From contig NZ_JALKFS010000005.1 in the NCBI RefSeq assembly GCF_023051145.1, positions 372,001 to 436,000 of the forward strand: a stretch of DNA of 64,000 nt, read 5' to 3'. Below, in pieces: positions 39,954 to 48,351 of this stretch. The notes beneath the pieces are model-generated. The model did not search any database. It was not told where the DNA came from and was given only the letters and a program-made list of their open reading frames with translations. The position numbers and the translations under genes are program-made. Within the stretch, counting starts at the first letter, position 1; each line of letters begins with the position of its first letter. The DNA comes from Williamsia sp. DF01-3 (GTDB taxonomy: Bacteria > Actinomycetota > Actinomycetes > Mycobacteriales > Mycobacteriaceae).

Positions 39954-41003
39954 ATGAGCACAACTGACGAGCCCAACGAACCCAAGGTCGCGGGCGAACC
40001 GAACGGCACCAGTGGGCCGCCGAAAGGTCCGCAGGGATCGTCGGGCAGCGGTGGTGAGCAGGACACGGCGGCTTCGGCCGCGGCGAACTCCTCGGCCAAC
40101 GGCGCACGTCCTTCGGTGTCAGTGCAGGATCAGGCCCCGCGCCCGGACGCCGGTCAGGGTCAGGCTCCGGCCCAGGGTCGGCCTCCCGGCAACGGGACCG
40201 GCCCCGGTGGTGTGCCTCCTTGGCAGCGCGCCGGTGCACAGGGCGGTCAGGGTCAGCCCACCGGTCCCGGGCAGCCGTCGGCATCGGCTACCGGTCCACA
40301 GCCGCAGATCAAGCAGCCGCCCCAGCAGCCACCTCAGCAGGGGTCGGGTAGGGGTCCGGCCGGCCCACCTCCGGGCCGTCAGCCCGGTCAGGGTGCGCCG
40401 GCGCCGACCACCAAACGCCCGGTGATCACCGGCACCGCGGCACCCAAGTTGCCGGGCTCGGAGACCGACGCGAACAGCCGGTCCCCGCTGTCGAAGCCGA
40501 TCGACGGCCCGACCCGCAACATCGACCGGCGCGACCTTCCGCAGGAAGATCTACCCGACCTCGATGCCATCCATCATCCGGAGGCCTCGCAGCCGGCCAA
40601 TCGGTCGTTCGAGGCGATGCCTTCGCCGAGTGCCATGGGTGCGTTGCGCGCTGCTGTCCAGATCCGTCGAATCGATCCATGGTCGGCGTTCAAGGTGTCT
40701 GCGGTCCTGTCGGTCGCCTCGTTCTTCATCTGGATGATCGCGGTGGGTGTGCTGTATCTCATCCTCGACGGCATGGGCGTCTGGGATCAGCTGAACAACT
40801 CCTTCGGCACGCTGGTGTCCAGTGACACCACGGCGGAATCCTCGTTCGAGATCAGCGCCGGAGGTGTGTTCGGTATCGCGGCTCTGATCGGCGCGGTCAA
40901 CGTCGTGCTGTTCACCGCTCTGGCGACCGTCGGATCGTTCATCTACAACCTGTCGTCCGACCTCGTGGGTGGTGTGGAGGTAACCCTCGCCGACCGCGAC
41001 TGA
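39954..41003 (+). CDS. DUF3566 membrane protein with disordered N-terminus (Rv0007-like)
   Basis: A 349-residue protein. Residues 1 to about 235 are Pro/Gly/Gln-rich and look disordered, with [20 protein letters not shown]. The C-terminal ~110 residues form the DUF3566 domain: an amphipathic entry [17 protein letters not shown], two membrane helices and [14 protein letters not shown] at the end. The position after gyrA and before tRNA-Ile matches Rv0007. Function is unknown. Confidence 0.88.
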   Translation: MSTTDEPNEPKVAGEPNGTSGPPKGPQGSSGSGGEQDTAASAAANSSANGARPSVSVQDQAPRPDAGQGQAPAQGRPPGNGTGPGGVPPWQRAGAQGGQGQPTGPGQPSASATGPQPQIKQPPQQPPQQGSGRGPAGPPPGRQPGQGAPAPTTKRPVITGTAAPKLPGSETDANSRSPLSKPIDGPTRNIDRRDLPQEDLPDLDAIHHPEASQPANRSFEAMPSPSAMGALRAAVQIRRIDPWSAFKVSAVLSVASFFIWMIAVGVLYLILDGMGVWDQLNNSFGTLVSSDTTAESSFEISAGGVFGIAALIGAVNVVLFTALATVGSFIYNLSSDLVGGVEVTLADRD

Positions 41004-41023
41004 GGGGCTTTTGACCAGCCGTT

Positions 41024-41053
41024 TTGTCGCGGAGGCACGCAGTCGGGTAATCT
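41024..41053 (+). promoter_or_regulatory. candidate promoter of the tRNA-Ile gene
   Basis: TTGTCG (41024-41029) and TAATCT (41048-41053) are separated by 18 bases and end 15 bases before the tRNA. Both resemble housekeeping sigma elements. Confidence 0.5.
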
Positions 41054-41068
41054 CTGACTTCGGTTCAC

Positions 41069-41142
41069 GGGCCTATAGCTCAGGCGGTTAGAGCGCTTCG
41101 CTGATAACGAAGAGGTCGGAGGTTCAAGTCCTCCTAGGCCCA
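41069..41142 (+). tRNA. ileT: tRNA-Ile (anticodon GAT)
   Basis: A 74-base cloverleaf. The acceptor stem GGGCCTA pairs with TAGGCCC, the anticodon loop is CTGATAA with GAT at 41103-41105, and the T-loop is GGTTCAAGTCC. No CCA is encoded. Confidence 0.97.
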
Positions 41143-41191
41143 CTGTGACGACGAACCGAACCAAGGGACCACCACCCAAGGGGATGAGCGG

Positions 41192-41320
41192 ATGAAGGCA
41201 GTTGCACTGGCGATCGCCGCAGTCGCACTCGTCGTCGCGGGCCTGCTCACGGAATCTCGGCGCAACATCGAGGTGTGGCATGGTCTACCCGAAGGTCAGA
41301 GAGATCTGACAGCCGGTTGA
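41192..41320 (+). CDS. DLW-39-like small membrane-anchored protein
   Basis: A 42-residue open frame between two tRNA genes. It begins MKAVALAIAAVALVVAGLL, a single membrane helix, followed by TESRRNIEVWHGLPEGQRDL. Its size, position after gyrA and tRNA-Ile and the helix-Arg-Arg-acid-Val/Leu-Trp pattern match the actinobacterial DLW-39 family of unknown function. GGGGATGAGCGG precedes the ATG. Confidence 0.65.
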   Translation: MKAVALAIAAVALVVAGLLTESRRNIEVWHGLPEGQRDLTAG

Positions 41321-41330
41321 TCCGGCAAAC

Positions 41331-41403
41331 GGGGCCTTAGCTCAGTTGGTAGAGCGCTGCCTTTGCAAGGCAGATGTCAGGAGTTCGAATCTCCTAGGCT
41401 CCA
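41331..41403 (+). tRNA. alaT: tRNA-Ala (anticodon TGC)
   Basis: A 73-base cloverleaf. GGGGCCT pairs with AGGCTCC (one G-T pair); the anticodon loop TTTGCAA holds TGC at 41364-41366; the T-arm has GAGTTCGAATCTC. No CCA is encoded. Confidence 0.97.
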
Positions 41404-41485
41404 CAAAGAACGAACTGCACCACCCTGATTCGGCCGTCAGGCCCCCGAGGTGGCGAATGCGATCAAAGCCCGTAAGAGTGGCTGT

Positions 41486-42412
41486 ATGGATTTGCGAATA
41501 TTTGTCGAACCCCAGCAAGGCGCCACCTACGACGACCAGCTTGCGGTCGCCAGAACCGCGGAGGCAGGCGGTTTCGGGGCGTTCTTCCGTTCCGACCACT
41601 ACTTGGCCATGAATGTCGAGGGCTTGCCGGGCCCCACCGATGCATGGACCACGCTGGCCGGACTCGCCCGCGAGACCAGCACCATCCGGCTGGGCACCCT
41701 CGTGTCCTCGGCCACCTTCCGCCATCCGGGCCCGCTCGCGGTGACCGTCGCCCAGGTGGATCAGATGTCGGGCGGTCGGGTGGACTTCGGGCTCGGCGCC
41801 GGTTGGTATGCCGCTGAACACGAGGCCTATGCGATCCCGTTCCCGGATCTTCGCGAACGGTTCGACCGACTCACCGAGCAGCTCGCCGTCATCTCCGGAT
41901 TGTGGACTACGCCGGTCGGGGAGAAGTTCTCGTATTCGGGCGATCACTACTCCGTGACCGACTCTCCGGCACTGCCCAAGCCCGTTCAGTCGCCCGCACC
42001 GCCCATCGTCATCGGTGGCGCCGGGAAGAAGCGCTCGGCAGCTCTGGCGGCGCAGTACGCCGCAGAGTTCAACGTGCCCTTTGCACCCGTCGAGGACGTC
42101 GAGGCGGCGTTCGGACGAGTCCGGGCCGCCTGTACCGACCGGGGCCGCCCGGCCGACGACCTGACGTACTCAGCGGCGCTGGTGGTGTGCGCCGGTCGTT
42201 CCGACGCCGAGCTGGCCCGCCGCGCCGACAACATCGGGCGCGGGCTCGACGATCTGCGCCGAGATGGGCTGGCGGGATCACCGGACGAGATCGTGGACAA
42301 GATCGGCACCTACGCGGCCATCGGCGCCACGAGGATCTACTTACAGGTGCTCGACATGTCGGACCTCGAGCACGTCGAGTTCATCGCCGAGACTGTGATC
42401 CCGCAACTCTGA
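41486..42412 (+). CDS. LLM-class F420-dependent oxidoreductase
   Basis: A 308-residue luciferase-like TIM-barrel protein. The start MDLRIFVEPQQGATYDD, the segment IRLGTLVSSATFRHPGPLA and VDFGLGAGWYAAEHEAY are typical of coenzyme F420-dependent enzymes. Mycobacteriales have many paralogues with unassigned substrates. ATG 41486 is chosen because the barrel begins there. It is convergent with the DUF1707 gene. Confidence 0.88.
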   Translation: MDLRIFVEPQQGATYDDQLAVARTAEAGGFGAFFRSDHYLAMNVEGLPGPTDAWTTLAGLARETSTIRLGTLVSSATFRHPGPLAVTVAQVDQMSGGRVDFGLGAGWYAAEHEAYAIPFPDLRERFDRLTEQLAVISGLWTTPVGEKFSYSGDHYSVTDSPALPKPVQSPAPPIVIGGAGKKRSAALAAQYAAEFNVPFAPVEDVEAAFGRVRAACTDRGRPADDLTYSAALVVCAGRSDAELARRADNIGRGLDDLRRDGLAGSPDEIVDKIGTYAAIGATRIYLQVLDMSDLEHVEFIAETVIPQL

Positions 42413-42443
42413 TCTCGCAGCGCTTTGACCGTGTGAGCGTCGC

Positions 42444-42986
42444 TCAGTAGCCGAACTCCCGACGTCGGCGTGACTCGATCTCGCGCCGACGCCGGAGTTC
42501 GGCCTGATCGAGGTGCCCGGTGTCGTCGTAGTCAGCTTCGTCACCGCCTGCTTGGCCGGACCAGATGCGGATACCGCCGAGGACAAGCGGGAAGACGATG
42601 AACACCAGCCAGGCGTTTGGGACGTCGAAAACCACTTGCAGCAGAAGAAAGAGCAGCAGGGTGCCGCCACCGGCGAACAGGTTGAGCGTTTGTATCAGCT
42701 TCTTGCCCGGCGCGTTCTGGACGCTGTTGCGAGGTGCCTGCGCAGGGGAAGAATCACGCGCGAGGGCAGGCGCCGACGACCCCGAGCCGAACGGGGTGGG
42801 TTCGGGTAGATCGCCGAAGAGCTTGTCGAGCTCGGAGCGGGTGTGCGCGGCCGCGGCCAGCTGAACGCGTTCTTCGTACTCGGTGTGGTCGAGTCGACCA
42901 CTGGTGAAATGCTCACCGAGTGCGTCGAGTGCGCGACCCCGCTCATCGTTGCCGATCCGGATGTCGCGGGTTTTGTCATCGTCCAT
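42444..42986 (-). CDS. DUF1707 domain membrane protein
   Basis: A 180-residue protein. The N-terminal DUF1707 domain (about 5-60) starts RIGNDERGRALDALGEHFTS and includes GRLDHTEYEERVQLA. A linker leads to two close membrane helices (about 97-135), and the C-terminus is charged (ELRRRREIESRRRREFGY). DUF1707 proteins are common in actinobacteria and have no assigned function. ATG 42986. Confidence 0.85.
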   Translation of the reverse strand: MDDDKTRDIRIGNDERGRALDALGEHFTSGRLDHTEYEERVQLAAAAHTRSELDKLFGDLPEPTPFGSGSSAPALARDSSPAQAPRNSVQNAPGKKLIQTLNLFAGGGTLLLFLLLQVVFDVPNAWLVFIVFPLVLGGIRIWSGQAGGDEADYDDTGHLDQAELRRRREIESRRRREFGY

Positions 42987-43067
42987 GGAGCAATTCGATC
43001 ACGCGCCGGCGGTCCGTGCCCTGTGGTTGGAAGGCTCTGCGGTTGGAAGGCTCTGTGGTCGAGAGGC

Positions 43068-43409
43068 TCAGTTGCCTTGGCCGACGATGTACAGATATCC
43101 GGCGAGGACCAAGATGCCCGCTGCCAGATAGAGATACCCGACCCACAGGGCAGCCACGGCGAACGGCATACCCTGCTCGCCGGTCCGCCGGATCTGCGAC
43201 CGCGCAACGTGGCCGCAGACGATCCCGATCACCGAGGTGACTCCCAGCACCGACAGGATCAAGGCGATGATGGCGGTGACATTGGTCTTGTTGGATCGCG
43301 ACGCGGGCGCAGGACTCATCTCGGCTCCGGACTCCTGATCTGCTGGGTTGTCGCCCTGCGGACCGTCATATCGGGTTTCTGCCGGATCGGACGTCTGCGA
43401 GTACGGCAC
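43068..43409 (-). CDS. DUF4190 two-helix membrane protein, possibly the second half of a split gene
   Basis: A 113-residue frame with two membrane helices and the DUF4190 pattern: TNVTAIIALILSVLGVTSVI, then CGHVARSQIRRTGEQG between helices. The start GTG 43409 has a stop codon two codons upstream and no ribosome-binding site. Family members usually carry a Pro/Gly-rich N-terminal arm. Exactly such an arm is encoded in another frame just upstream (43366-43734), so a one-base error or true frameshift may have split one gene. Confidence 0.75.
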   Translation of the reverse strand: MPYSQTSDPAETRYDGPQGDNPADQESGAEMSPAPASRSNKTNVTAIIALILSVLGVTSVIGIVCGHVARSQIRRTGEQGMPFAVAALWVGYLYLAAGILVLAGYLYIVGQGN

Positions 43410-43734
43410 TGCTCAACGGCGCGGGTGAGGCACCGAGACCAGCCGCGGGGCCGCTCAGTGGTGCCGGAGAGGAGGGAGGCGCCTGACGGCGCCGAGGATC
43501 TTCTCGCGGGCGGCCGACCGGGCCGGGATCGAAAGGCGGTGGTCCGCTGGGACCAGGCCGTGGGGCATAACCACGACCCGGCTCGGGCGGAAGGCCACCG
43601 TGAGGTGCCGGAGCCTGCGGGGGACCGGGCCGGTAACCCGGCGGTGGGCCCTCGGCAGGCCCGGTGCGCGGTTGCCATGCCGGGATGGGCTCGCCATGGC
43701 GGCGTCGGTTGCCCTCGCCGTTCTCAACACTCAC
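43366..43734 (-). CDS. proline-rich open frame, probable N-terminal arm of the DUF4190 protein
   Basis: A 122-residue frame beginning SVENGEGNRRRHGEPIPAWQ and continuing as Pro/Gly/Arg-rich sequence. The arm resembles the usual N-terminus of DUF4190 membrane proteins of Mycobacteriales. It runs 44 bases into the DUF4190 frame and ends without a domain of its own. The start is GTG 43734. Best read as one gene with 43068-43409. Confidence 0.5.
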   Translation of the reverse strand: MSVENGEGNRRRHGEPIPAWQPRTGPAEGPPPGYRPGPPQAPAPHGGLPPEPGRGYAPRPGPSGPPPFDPGPVGRPREDPRRRQAPPSSPAPLSGPAAGLGASPAPLSSAVLADVRSGRNPI

Positions 43735-43780
43735 CCGTCACACCGTACCTGCCGCAGCGACCTCAACTGCCGCGCGAACC

Positions 43781-44398
43781 TCAATTGGCGGATTGCCCGT
43801 TCGTGGACTGGCCGGCGGGGTCGACGGACTCGGCTTCGGTCTCGACAACCGGTACGTCGGCCAGACGCGGGGGCGCAGCGGCCACCGATGGCGGCTGCGG
43901 ACGCGTGCGACGACTGATCGTGAATGCGGCCGCACCTGCGCCCACCAGCCCGACCACGATGAGGGCGATCCTGAGGCGACGACGAGACGGCGACTTCGTG
44001 GTCACCAGCTGGTTGGGGAGGGCATCGACGAGACCGGCGCGTTCGAGCGCATCGATGACGGTGGGGTTGCTGATCGTCACCGGGAGCACGTCGGCGGCCC
44101 GGTCGCGGTACGCAGCGGTGAGTTCGCGAGCCTCGGCGGCGAGCTCGGACTCCTTCGAACGCGCCTGGGCCGCGACCTTCTTGGCGCCGGCGAGTGCGAC
44201 ATTGCCGGCCCCTCGGGTGGCCACGGAGGCACCGAGCAGCGACTTGCGCGCGCCGGCGACGCTCAACCCGGCGGACCCACGGGTGAGGTTCGACAACCCG
44301 GCCAGGGTCTGTCGACCGCCGAGCTTCACCCGCTGCCCGGCGCTGCGGGCAGCGGCACGTTGACGGACCGCTTTCAGTTCGGATTCGAGTTTGCTCAT
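43781..44398 (-). CDS. cwsA: cell wall synthesis protein CwsA
   Basis: A 205-residue protein with an Ala/Arg-rich N-terminal region, a coiled-coil-prone stretch (KESELAAEARELTAAYRDRA) and one membrane helix at about 155-175 (RRLRIALIVVGLVGAGAAAF) followed by TISRRTRPQPPS. The C-terminal part resembles Rv0008c, CwsA, which localises to poles and septum and interacts with CrgA and Wag31 in mycobacteria. It is about 60 residues longer than the M. tuberculosis protein. ATG 44398 has a perfect GAGGAGG upstream. Confidence 0.8.
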   Translation of the reverse strand: MSKLESELKAVRQRAAARSAGQRVKLGGRQTLAGLSNLTRGSAGLSVAGARKSLLGASVATRGAGNVALAGAKKVAAQARSKESELAAEARELTAAYRDRAADVLPVTISNPTVIDALERAGLVDALPNQLVTTKSPSRRRLRIALIVVGLVGAGAAAFTISRRTRPQPPSVAAAPPRLADVPVVETEAESVDPAGQSTNGQSAN

Positions 44399-44504
44399 GA
44401 AACCTCCTCGGTGAAACCAGACTCTTGACCACCCTAGTGCGCGGGGCGGGGTCAGGGGTTCACCCGGTGGGGAGCGGGGACTGCCCCTGATACGCCTGCA
44501 CACA

Positions 44505-44562
44505 CCACAACGCCGCACCTTCGGCGAACCCATGCCGGGGGCTACAAGGTGCGGCGTTGTGG
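44505..44562 (-). terminator. 17-base-pair hairpin after the DUF6480 gene
   Basis: CCACAACGCCGCACCTT (44505-44521) and AAGGTGCGGCGTTGTGG (44546-44562) are perfect complements around 24 bases, which can form a small inner CGGC/GCCG stem. It lies nine bases after the stop of the minus-strand DUF6480 gene, upstream of cwsA. No U-tract. Confidence 0.75.
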
Positions 44563-44571
44563 AGGGTGGAT

Positions 44572-44826
44572 CTAAGCCATCTGGACGACTATCGCGACCG
44601 CCGCGGCGACGAACAACAGCACCAGGATGATCAGCCCGATGACCATGGCGATGCCGGTGGGTGGGAACCGATTACTGGTTCTCGGTTCGGAGTCCGACAG
44701 GCCTGAGGTCTGTGGTGCATCAGGTGGCGTCGATCCCGGCGCCACCCCGCCCCCAGCCTCGAGTCCTGGTGTGTTCGCCGGATCCGGGTTGGTCTCGCTG
44801 TGGACCGGGCCTGAGTTCTGGGTCAT
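44572..44826 (-). CDS. DUF6480 small membrane protein
   Basis: An 84-residue protein with an N-terminal [20 protein letters not shown], a Pro-rich middle with NRFPPTG and one C-terminal membrane helix. This is the pattern of the DUF6480 family, of unknown function. ATG 44826 overlaps the stop of the acidic small protein upstream (ATGA), and a hairpin follows the stop. Confidence 0.8.
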   Translation of the reverse strand: MTQNSGPVHSETNPDPANTPGLEAGGGVAPGSTPPDAPQTSGLSDSEPRTSNRFPPTGIAMVIGLIILVLLFVAAAVAIVVQMA

Positions 44827-45020
44827 CGATCCTCGAGTTGTTCGGCAGATGCCCCCGCGTATCCCGAGCTGTTGTCCCAATTGTCGGGTAGATCGCTGCC
44901 GTCTTTCGGGAGTTCGGTTGCGTCCGGAGCGGTGGTTCCGTCGAGGGCTGTCTCTGGCTCCTGCGGTGCCTCGTCGACTCCCGGGGTGGTGCCGGAAACG
45001 TCCTTCTTTGCGTCGGTCAT
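44823..45020 (-). CDS. small acidic hypothetical protein
   Basis: A 65-residue, strongly acidic frame ([20 protein letters not shown] at the start, [17 protein letters not shown] at the end) without domains or helices I recognise. Support comes from position: its TGA overlaps the ATG of the DUF6480 gene, so the two would be co-translated. A weak GTGAGAG precedes ATG 45020. Confidence 0.55.
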   Translation of the reverse strand: MTDAKKDVSGTTPGVDEAPQEPETALDGTTAPDATELPKDGSDLPDNWDNSSGYAGASAEQLEDR

Positions 45021-45184
45021 CGTCTCTCACTTTCGTCTCGACTCGTCACCAGCGAGGATCTCGAAGGTGGAGGGGCCACGGACTACTGCCGGGCTCCCGT
45101 GAGGTGGGTAGTACCCGCGGTGGCGATGGCAAAACCTGGCATGCTCGTCGGCTGACGTCTGCGCCGACGGCGTTCAGTGGCACC

Positions 45185-45724
45185 ATGGAGGCCGTGACCA
45201 CAGCATTGAAAACCGCAACCGCGACCCTGCACACCAATCACGGTGACATCAGAATCGCCCTGTTCGGTAACCACGCGCCCAAGACCGTCGCCAACTTCAC
45301 CGGCCTCGCCGAGGGGTCGAAGGAGTACTCCAAGCCCAACGCTTCCGGCGGCGACGCCGGACCGTTCTACGACGGCGCGGTGTTCCACCGCATCATCTCG
45401 GGCTTCATGCTCCAGGGCGGCGATCCCACCGGGACCGGTATGGGCGGACCGGGCTACCAGTTCGAGGACGAGTTCCACCCGGAACTCACGTTCAACCAGC
45501 CGTATTTGCTGGCCATGGCAAACGCCGGACCCGGCACCAATGGGTCGCAGTTCTTCATCACCGTCGGCCCGACCCCTCACCTGAACCGCAAGCACACCAT
45601 CTTCGGTGTGGTCGAGGACGAGGAGTCCCAGAAGGTCGTCAACGCGATCGAGGCCGTCCCGACCGACCGTCGTGACCGTCCGCTGGACGACGTGATCATC
45701 GAAAAGGTCACCATCGAGTCCTGA
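45185..45724 (+). CDS. ppiA: peptidyl-prolyl cis-trans isomerase A (cyclophilin)
   Basis: A 179-residue cyclophilin. [20 protein letters not shown] holds the catalytic Arg and Phe, and [18 protein letters not shown] forms the other side of the active site. It matches Rv0009 in sequence and place. ATG 45185 is used; GTG 45194 is nearly as likely, since a GGAG lies just before it. No signal peptide, so it is cytosolic. Confidence 0.95.
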   Translation: MEAVTTALKTATATLHTNHGDIRIALFGNHAPKTVANFTGLAEGSKEYSKPNASGGDAGPFYDGAVFHRIISGFMLQGGDPTGTGMGGPGYQFEDEFHPELTFNQPYLLAMANAGPGTNGSQFFITVGPTPHLNRKHTIFGVVEDEESQKVVNAIEAVPTDRRDRPLDDVIIEKVTIES

Positions 45725-45770
45725 CAGACCGCCATTCGGTCGTGCCGAGTTCTGCTCAGATGAGGACTGT

Positions 45771-46658
45771 GTGACATTCCAGAATCCGCCGTCGCCGCCC
45801 ACCCAGGTGTGCGTCCGGCATCCTGACCGGCCGACGGGTCTGGCATGCAGCCGGTGCGGCCGTCGGGCATGTCCACAATGTCTCACCCCGGCCGCAGTCG
45901 GCCAGCACTGTGTCGACTGCGTCCGGGCATCCGGGCGGGACACCCCACGGGCAACCGTGGCCGGACCTCGGGGCATCGGGTCGAAGACCCCGTGGGCGAC
46001 GTATGTCCTGCTCGCCGTCAACATCGCGGTGTTCGTGGCCACGGTGGCGCAGGCCGGTAGCTTCACCGAAGTCCGCGGCTCGCGAATCTTCTACGAGGGC
46101 GCGCTCTTCGGGCCCTTCCTCGCCGATGGCGAGTACTGGCGCCTGCTCACCGCCGGCTTCTTACACTTCTCGTTGATTCATGTCGCGGTCAACATGTTCT
46201 CGCTGTACATCCTGGGCCGTGACGTCGAAATCACTTTGGGCACAGCACGTTTCGTAGGCATCTACCTGGCGTCGCTGCTCGGTGGCAGCGCGATGGTCAT
46301 GCTGTTCGAGAACCCGAACGCCATCAACGCGGGCGCTTCCGGAGCCATCTTCGGGTTGATGGGGGCCACGCTGGTGGTGGTGCTGCGGGCCAAGGTTCCG
46401 GCGGGGTTCGTACTCGGTGTGATCGGGCTGAACATCGTTCTCTCGCTGACCATCCCCAACATCTCCCTGTGGGCCCACCTCGGGGGACTGGTCTTCGGCG
46501 CCGCCGCGGCCGCAGGGGTCCTCTACGGCCCCGGTCTTCTACCCGCTAGTTCGCGTACCGCCCGCAACGTCGCCGCCGTCGGGTGGGCTTCGATTGCCGG
46601 GCTGATCGTGCTGGCCTTGCTGATCGGCGTGGTGCGCGCAGCAACTCTCACCGCCTGA
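45771..46658 (+). CDS. rhomboid family intramembrane serine protease
   Basis: A 295-residue protein. The N-terminus has a B-box-like zinc finger (CVRHPDRPTGLACSRCGRRA and more cysteines to about residue 50). About six membrane helices follow with the rhomboid dyad: Ser190 in NAGASGAIFG and His236 in SLWAHLGGLVFG. It cleaves membrane proteins within the bilayer. GTG 45771 has GAGG six bases upstream. In M. tuberculosis the related gene is Rv0110, not adjacent to ppiA. Confidence 0.92.
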   Translation: MTFQNPPSPPTQVCVRHPDRPTGLACSRCGRRACPQCLTPAAVGQHCVDCVRASGRDTPRATVAGPRGIGSKTPWATYVLLAVNIAVFVATVAQAGSFTEVRGSRIFYEGALFGPFLADGEYWRLLTAGFLHFSLIHVAVNMFSLYILGRDVEITLGTARFVGIYLASLLGGSAMVMLFENPNAINAGASGAIFGLMGATLVVVLRAKVPAGFVLGVIGLNIVLSLTIPNISLWAHLGGLVFGAAAAAGVLYGPGLLPASSRTARNVAAVGWASIAGLIVLALLIGVVRAATLTA

Positions 46659-46687
46659 TCCAGCCGATCGCAAGACGCGAGCGGCAG

Positions 46688-47149
46688 CTACTTTCTCGTC
46701 TCCACGGGCAATCCGGCCCCGCGTAGTGCATCTGCCACATCCAGCGGGTTGGTCCCGAGATCCCACCGGCCGAGGATCACCAATCTCTCCCCTTCGCGGG
46801 CCGCGGTGTCGTCGAGGTCGAACTCGAGATGCGGCACCTGGCGGCCGTAGCGCGAGTAGGTGAGCACCTGGGCGCGGCGCACCGCATCGAATGGATATCT
46901 GCGCGCGCCGGTCACCGTGCGGATCTGGATCAGGTGTCCGTCGATGACGGCGAGCCTGGGCCGCACCACCAGCGCGATCACGCCGAGCACCACCAACAAC
47001 AGTGCTGCGATCGACATCAGCACAAGGCCGGCCGGGTCAGGAGCAGAGAATGCTGCGGCGCCGCCGAGGAGTATGCCGCCGACTACCATGACCGCGCCCA
47101 TCGAAGCCGGGGTGGACCACGCGAGAGAAGGCTGTGCCGAGTTATCCAC
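46688..47149 (-). CDS. PH-domain membrane protein (Rv0010c-like)
   Basis: A 153-residue protein with two N-terminal membrane helices (about 15-65) and a C-terminal PH-like domain (about 70-153, with RRYPFDAVRRAQVLTYSRYG and ILGRWDLGTNPLDVADAL). Position between ppiA/rhomboid and crgA matches Rv0010c. GTG 47149 is chosen from the similarity; it falls inside a DnaA box (47142-47150). An upstream ATG at 47182 would overlap the second box. Function unknown. Confidence 0.78.
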   Translation of the reverse strand: MDNSAQPSLAWSTPASMGAVMVVGGILLGGAAAFSAPDPAGLVLMSIAALLLVVLGVIALVVRPRLAVIDGHLIQIRTVTGARRYPFDAVRRAQVLTYSRYGRQVPHLEFDLDDTAAREGERLVILGRWDLGTNPLDVADALRGAGLPVETRK

Positions 47150-47163
47150 AGGCCTTATCCACA
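47142..47163. promoter_or_regulatory. two perfect DnaA boxes upstream of the PH-domain gene
   Basis: TTATCCACA occurs at 47142-47150 and again at 47155-47163, in the same orientation, starting 13 bases apart. A third, TGTGGATGA (47197-47205), with one mismatch, is inverted. This is a dense cluster 17 kb from oriC, in the short gap between crgA and the PH-domain gene. Confidence 0.8.
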
Positions 47164-47219
47164 GTGGGGATGAATTACACACATGTTGTTCAAGACTGTG
47201 GATGAACCATAACGCCTGG

Positions 47220-47510
47220 TCAGCGCCATTTCATGGTCATCAGGAGTCCGGCCACCATGAAACCGAAACCGATCAGGAAGTTCCAGGGTCCCAACTCGTA
47301 CATCCAGTTGAGGATCTTGCCGTCGGCGCCGAGCGACTCCGGGGTGGCAACCAGATAGAAGACGATCAGCCAGAGCAGTCCCAGCACCATCAGGCCGAGC
47401 ATGGTGGAGACGTACACCGGGCTCGACGGTCCGGTCTTCACCTTGACCGGAGTGCGGCTGGCGGGGTTGATCGTGTAATCGGTCTTCTTGCGGACCTTCG
47501 ACTTGGGCAT
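47220..47510 (-). CDS. crgA: cell division protein CrgA
   Basis: A 96-residue CrgA with a basic N-terminus ([20 protein letters not shown]), two membrane helices and the conserved [19 protein letters not shown]. CrgA coordinates the actinobacterial divisome with FtsZ, FtsQ, FtsI and PbpA. ATG 47510 has AGGAA upstream. Its order next to pabA and the pknB cluster matches Rv0011c. Confidence 0.95.
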   Translation of the reverse strand: MPKSKVRKKTDYTINPASRTPVKVKTGPSSPVYVSTMLGLMVLGLLWLIVFYLVATPESLGADGKILNWMYELGPWNFLIGFGFMVAGLLMTMKWR

Positions 47511-47610
47511 GGTTTCCTCGGTTCGCGGGCAAAAACGTCTCCCTATAACCTAGCCCACCTGGGATCGACGATGGGAGGCCCTCGCGCGCACCCAGGTATT
47601 GTTGACCACT

Positions 47611-48276
47611 GTGAATGAGCCACAGCCCGCGCGAATACTCGTGGTGGACAACTACGACAGCTTTGTCTACAACCTGGTCCAGTATCTGGGCCAGTTGGGT
47701 GTGCATGCGCAGGTGTGGCGCAACGACGATGCTCGGCTCGCCGAGCCGGACGGTGCGATCAAGGATTTCGACGGTGTTCTGCTGTCGCCGGGTCCGGGCA
47801 CCCCTCAGCGTGCCGGCGCCACCATGCCCTTGGTGAAAGCTGCGGCCGACCAGGGCACCCCTTTGCTCGGGGTCTGTCTGGGCCACCAGGCGATCGGCGC
47901 GGCCTTCGGTGCCACCGTGGACCGCGCGCCCGAACTACTGCACGGCAAGACGTCGTTGGTCACCCATGACGACGACGCAGATGGCGTCCTGGCGGGCCTG
48001 CCCAACCCGTTCACGGCAACCAGGTACCACTCACTCACCGTGCTACCCGAGACGATTCCGGCCGAGATCCAGGTGACCGCGCACACCGAGAGCGGCATCG
48101 TGATGGCCATGAAGCACCGCGAACTCCCCATCCACGGTGTGCAGTTCCATCCGGAGAGCGTGCTGACCCAGGGCGGGCACCGGATGCTGGCGAACTGGCT
48201 GACCGTGTGCGGCATGACCGTCCCCGATGGACAGGTCAGCACCCTCGAAGCGCAGGTGGCCGCAGCGCTCGGCTGA
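47611..48276 (+). CDS. pabA: aminodeoxychorismate/anthranilate synthase glutamine amidotransferase subunit
   Basis: A 221-residue class I glutamine amidotransferase that supplies ammonia to chorismate-using partners in folate or tryptophan synthesis. ILVVDNYDSFVYNL opens the protein, the nucleophile is Cys89 in GVCLGHQAIG, and GVQFHPESVLTQGG holds the catalytic His and Glu. Equivalent to Rv0013 (trpG). GTG 47611 is chosen; TTG 47599 is possible. It converges on pknB with a 75-base gap. Confidence 0.93.
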   Translation: MNEPQPARILVVDNYDSFVYNLVQYLGQLGVHAQVWRNDDARLAEPDGAIKDFDGVLLSPGPGTPQRAGATMPLVKAAADQGTPLLGVCLGHQAIGAAFGATVDRAPELLHGKTSLVTHDDDADGVLAGLPNPFTATRYHSLTVLPETIPAEIQVTAHTESGIVMAMKHRELPIHGVQFHPESVLTQGGHRMLANWLTVCGMTVPDGQVSTLEAQVAAALG

Positions 48277-48351
48277 GGACCACCGGACCGCTCCCCATTG
48301 CCGGACGGATTGGTGTGACTGCTGTCCTCCCCGCAGTCAGGGAAGTAGCGG

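Noticed and set aside
37924-40284. 786-codon open frame antisense to gyrA
   Set aside because: Same reason; composition mirrors third-position G+C of gyrA.
42843-44363. 506-codon plus-strand frame over the DUF1707-to-cwsA region
   Set aside because: Antisense to four small genes on the minus strand and without a recognisable domain.
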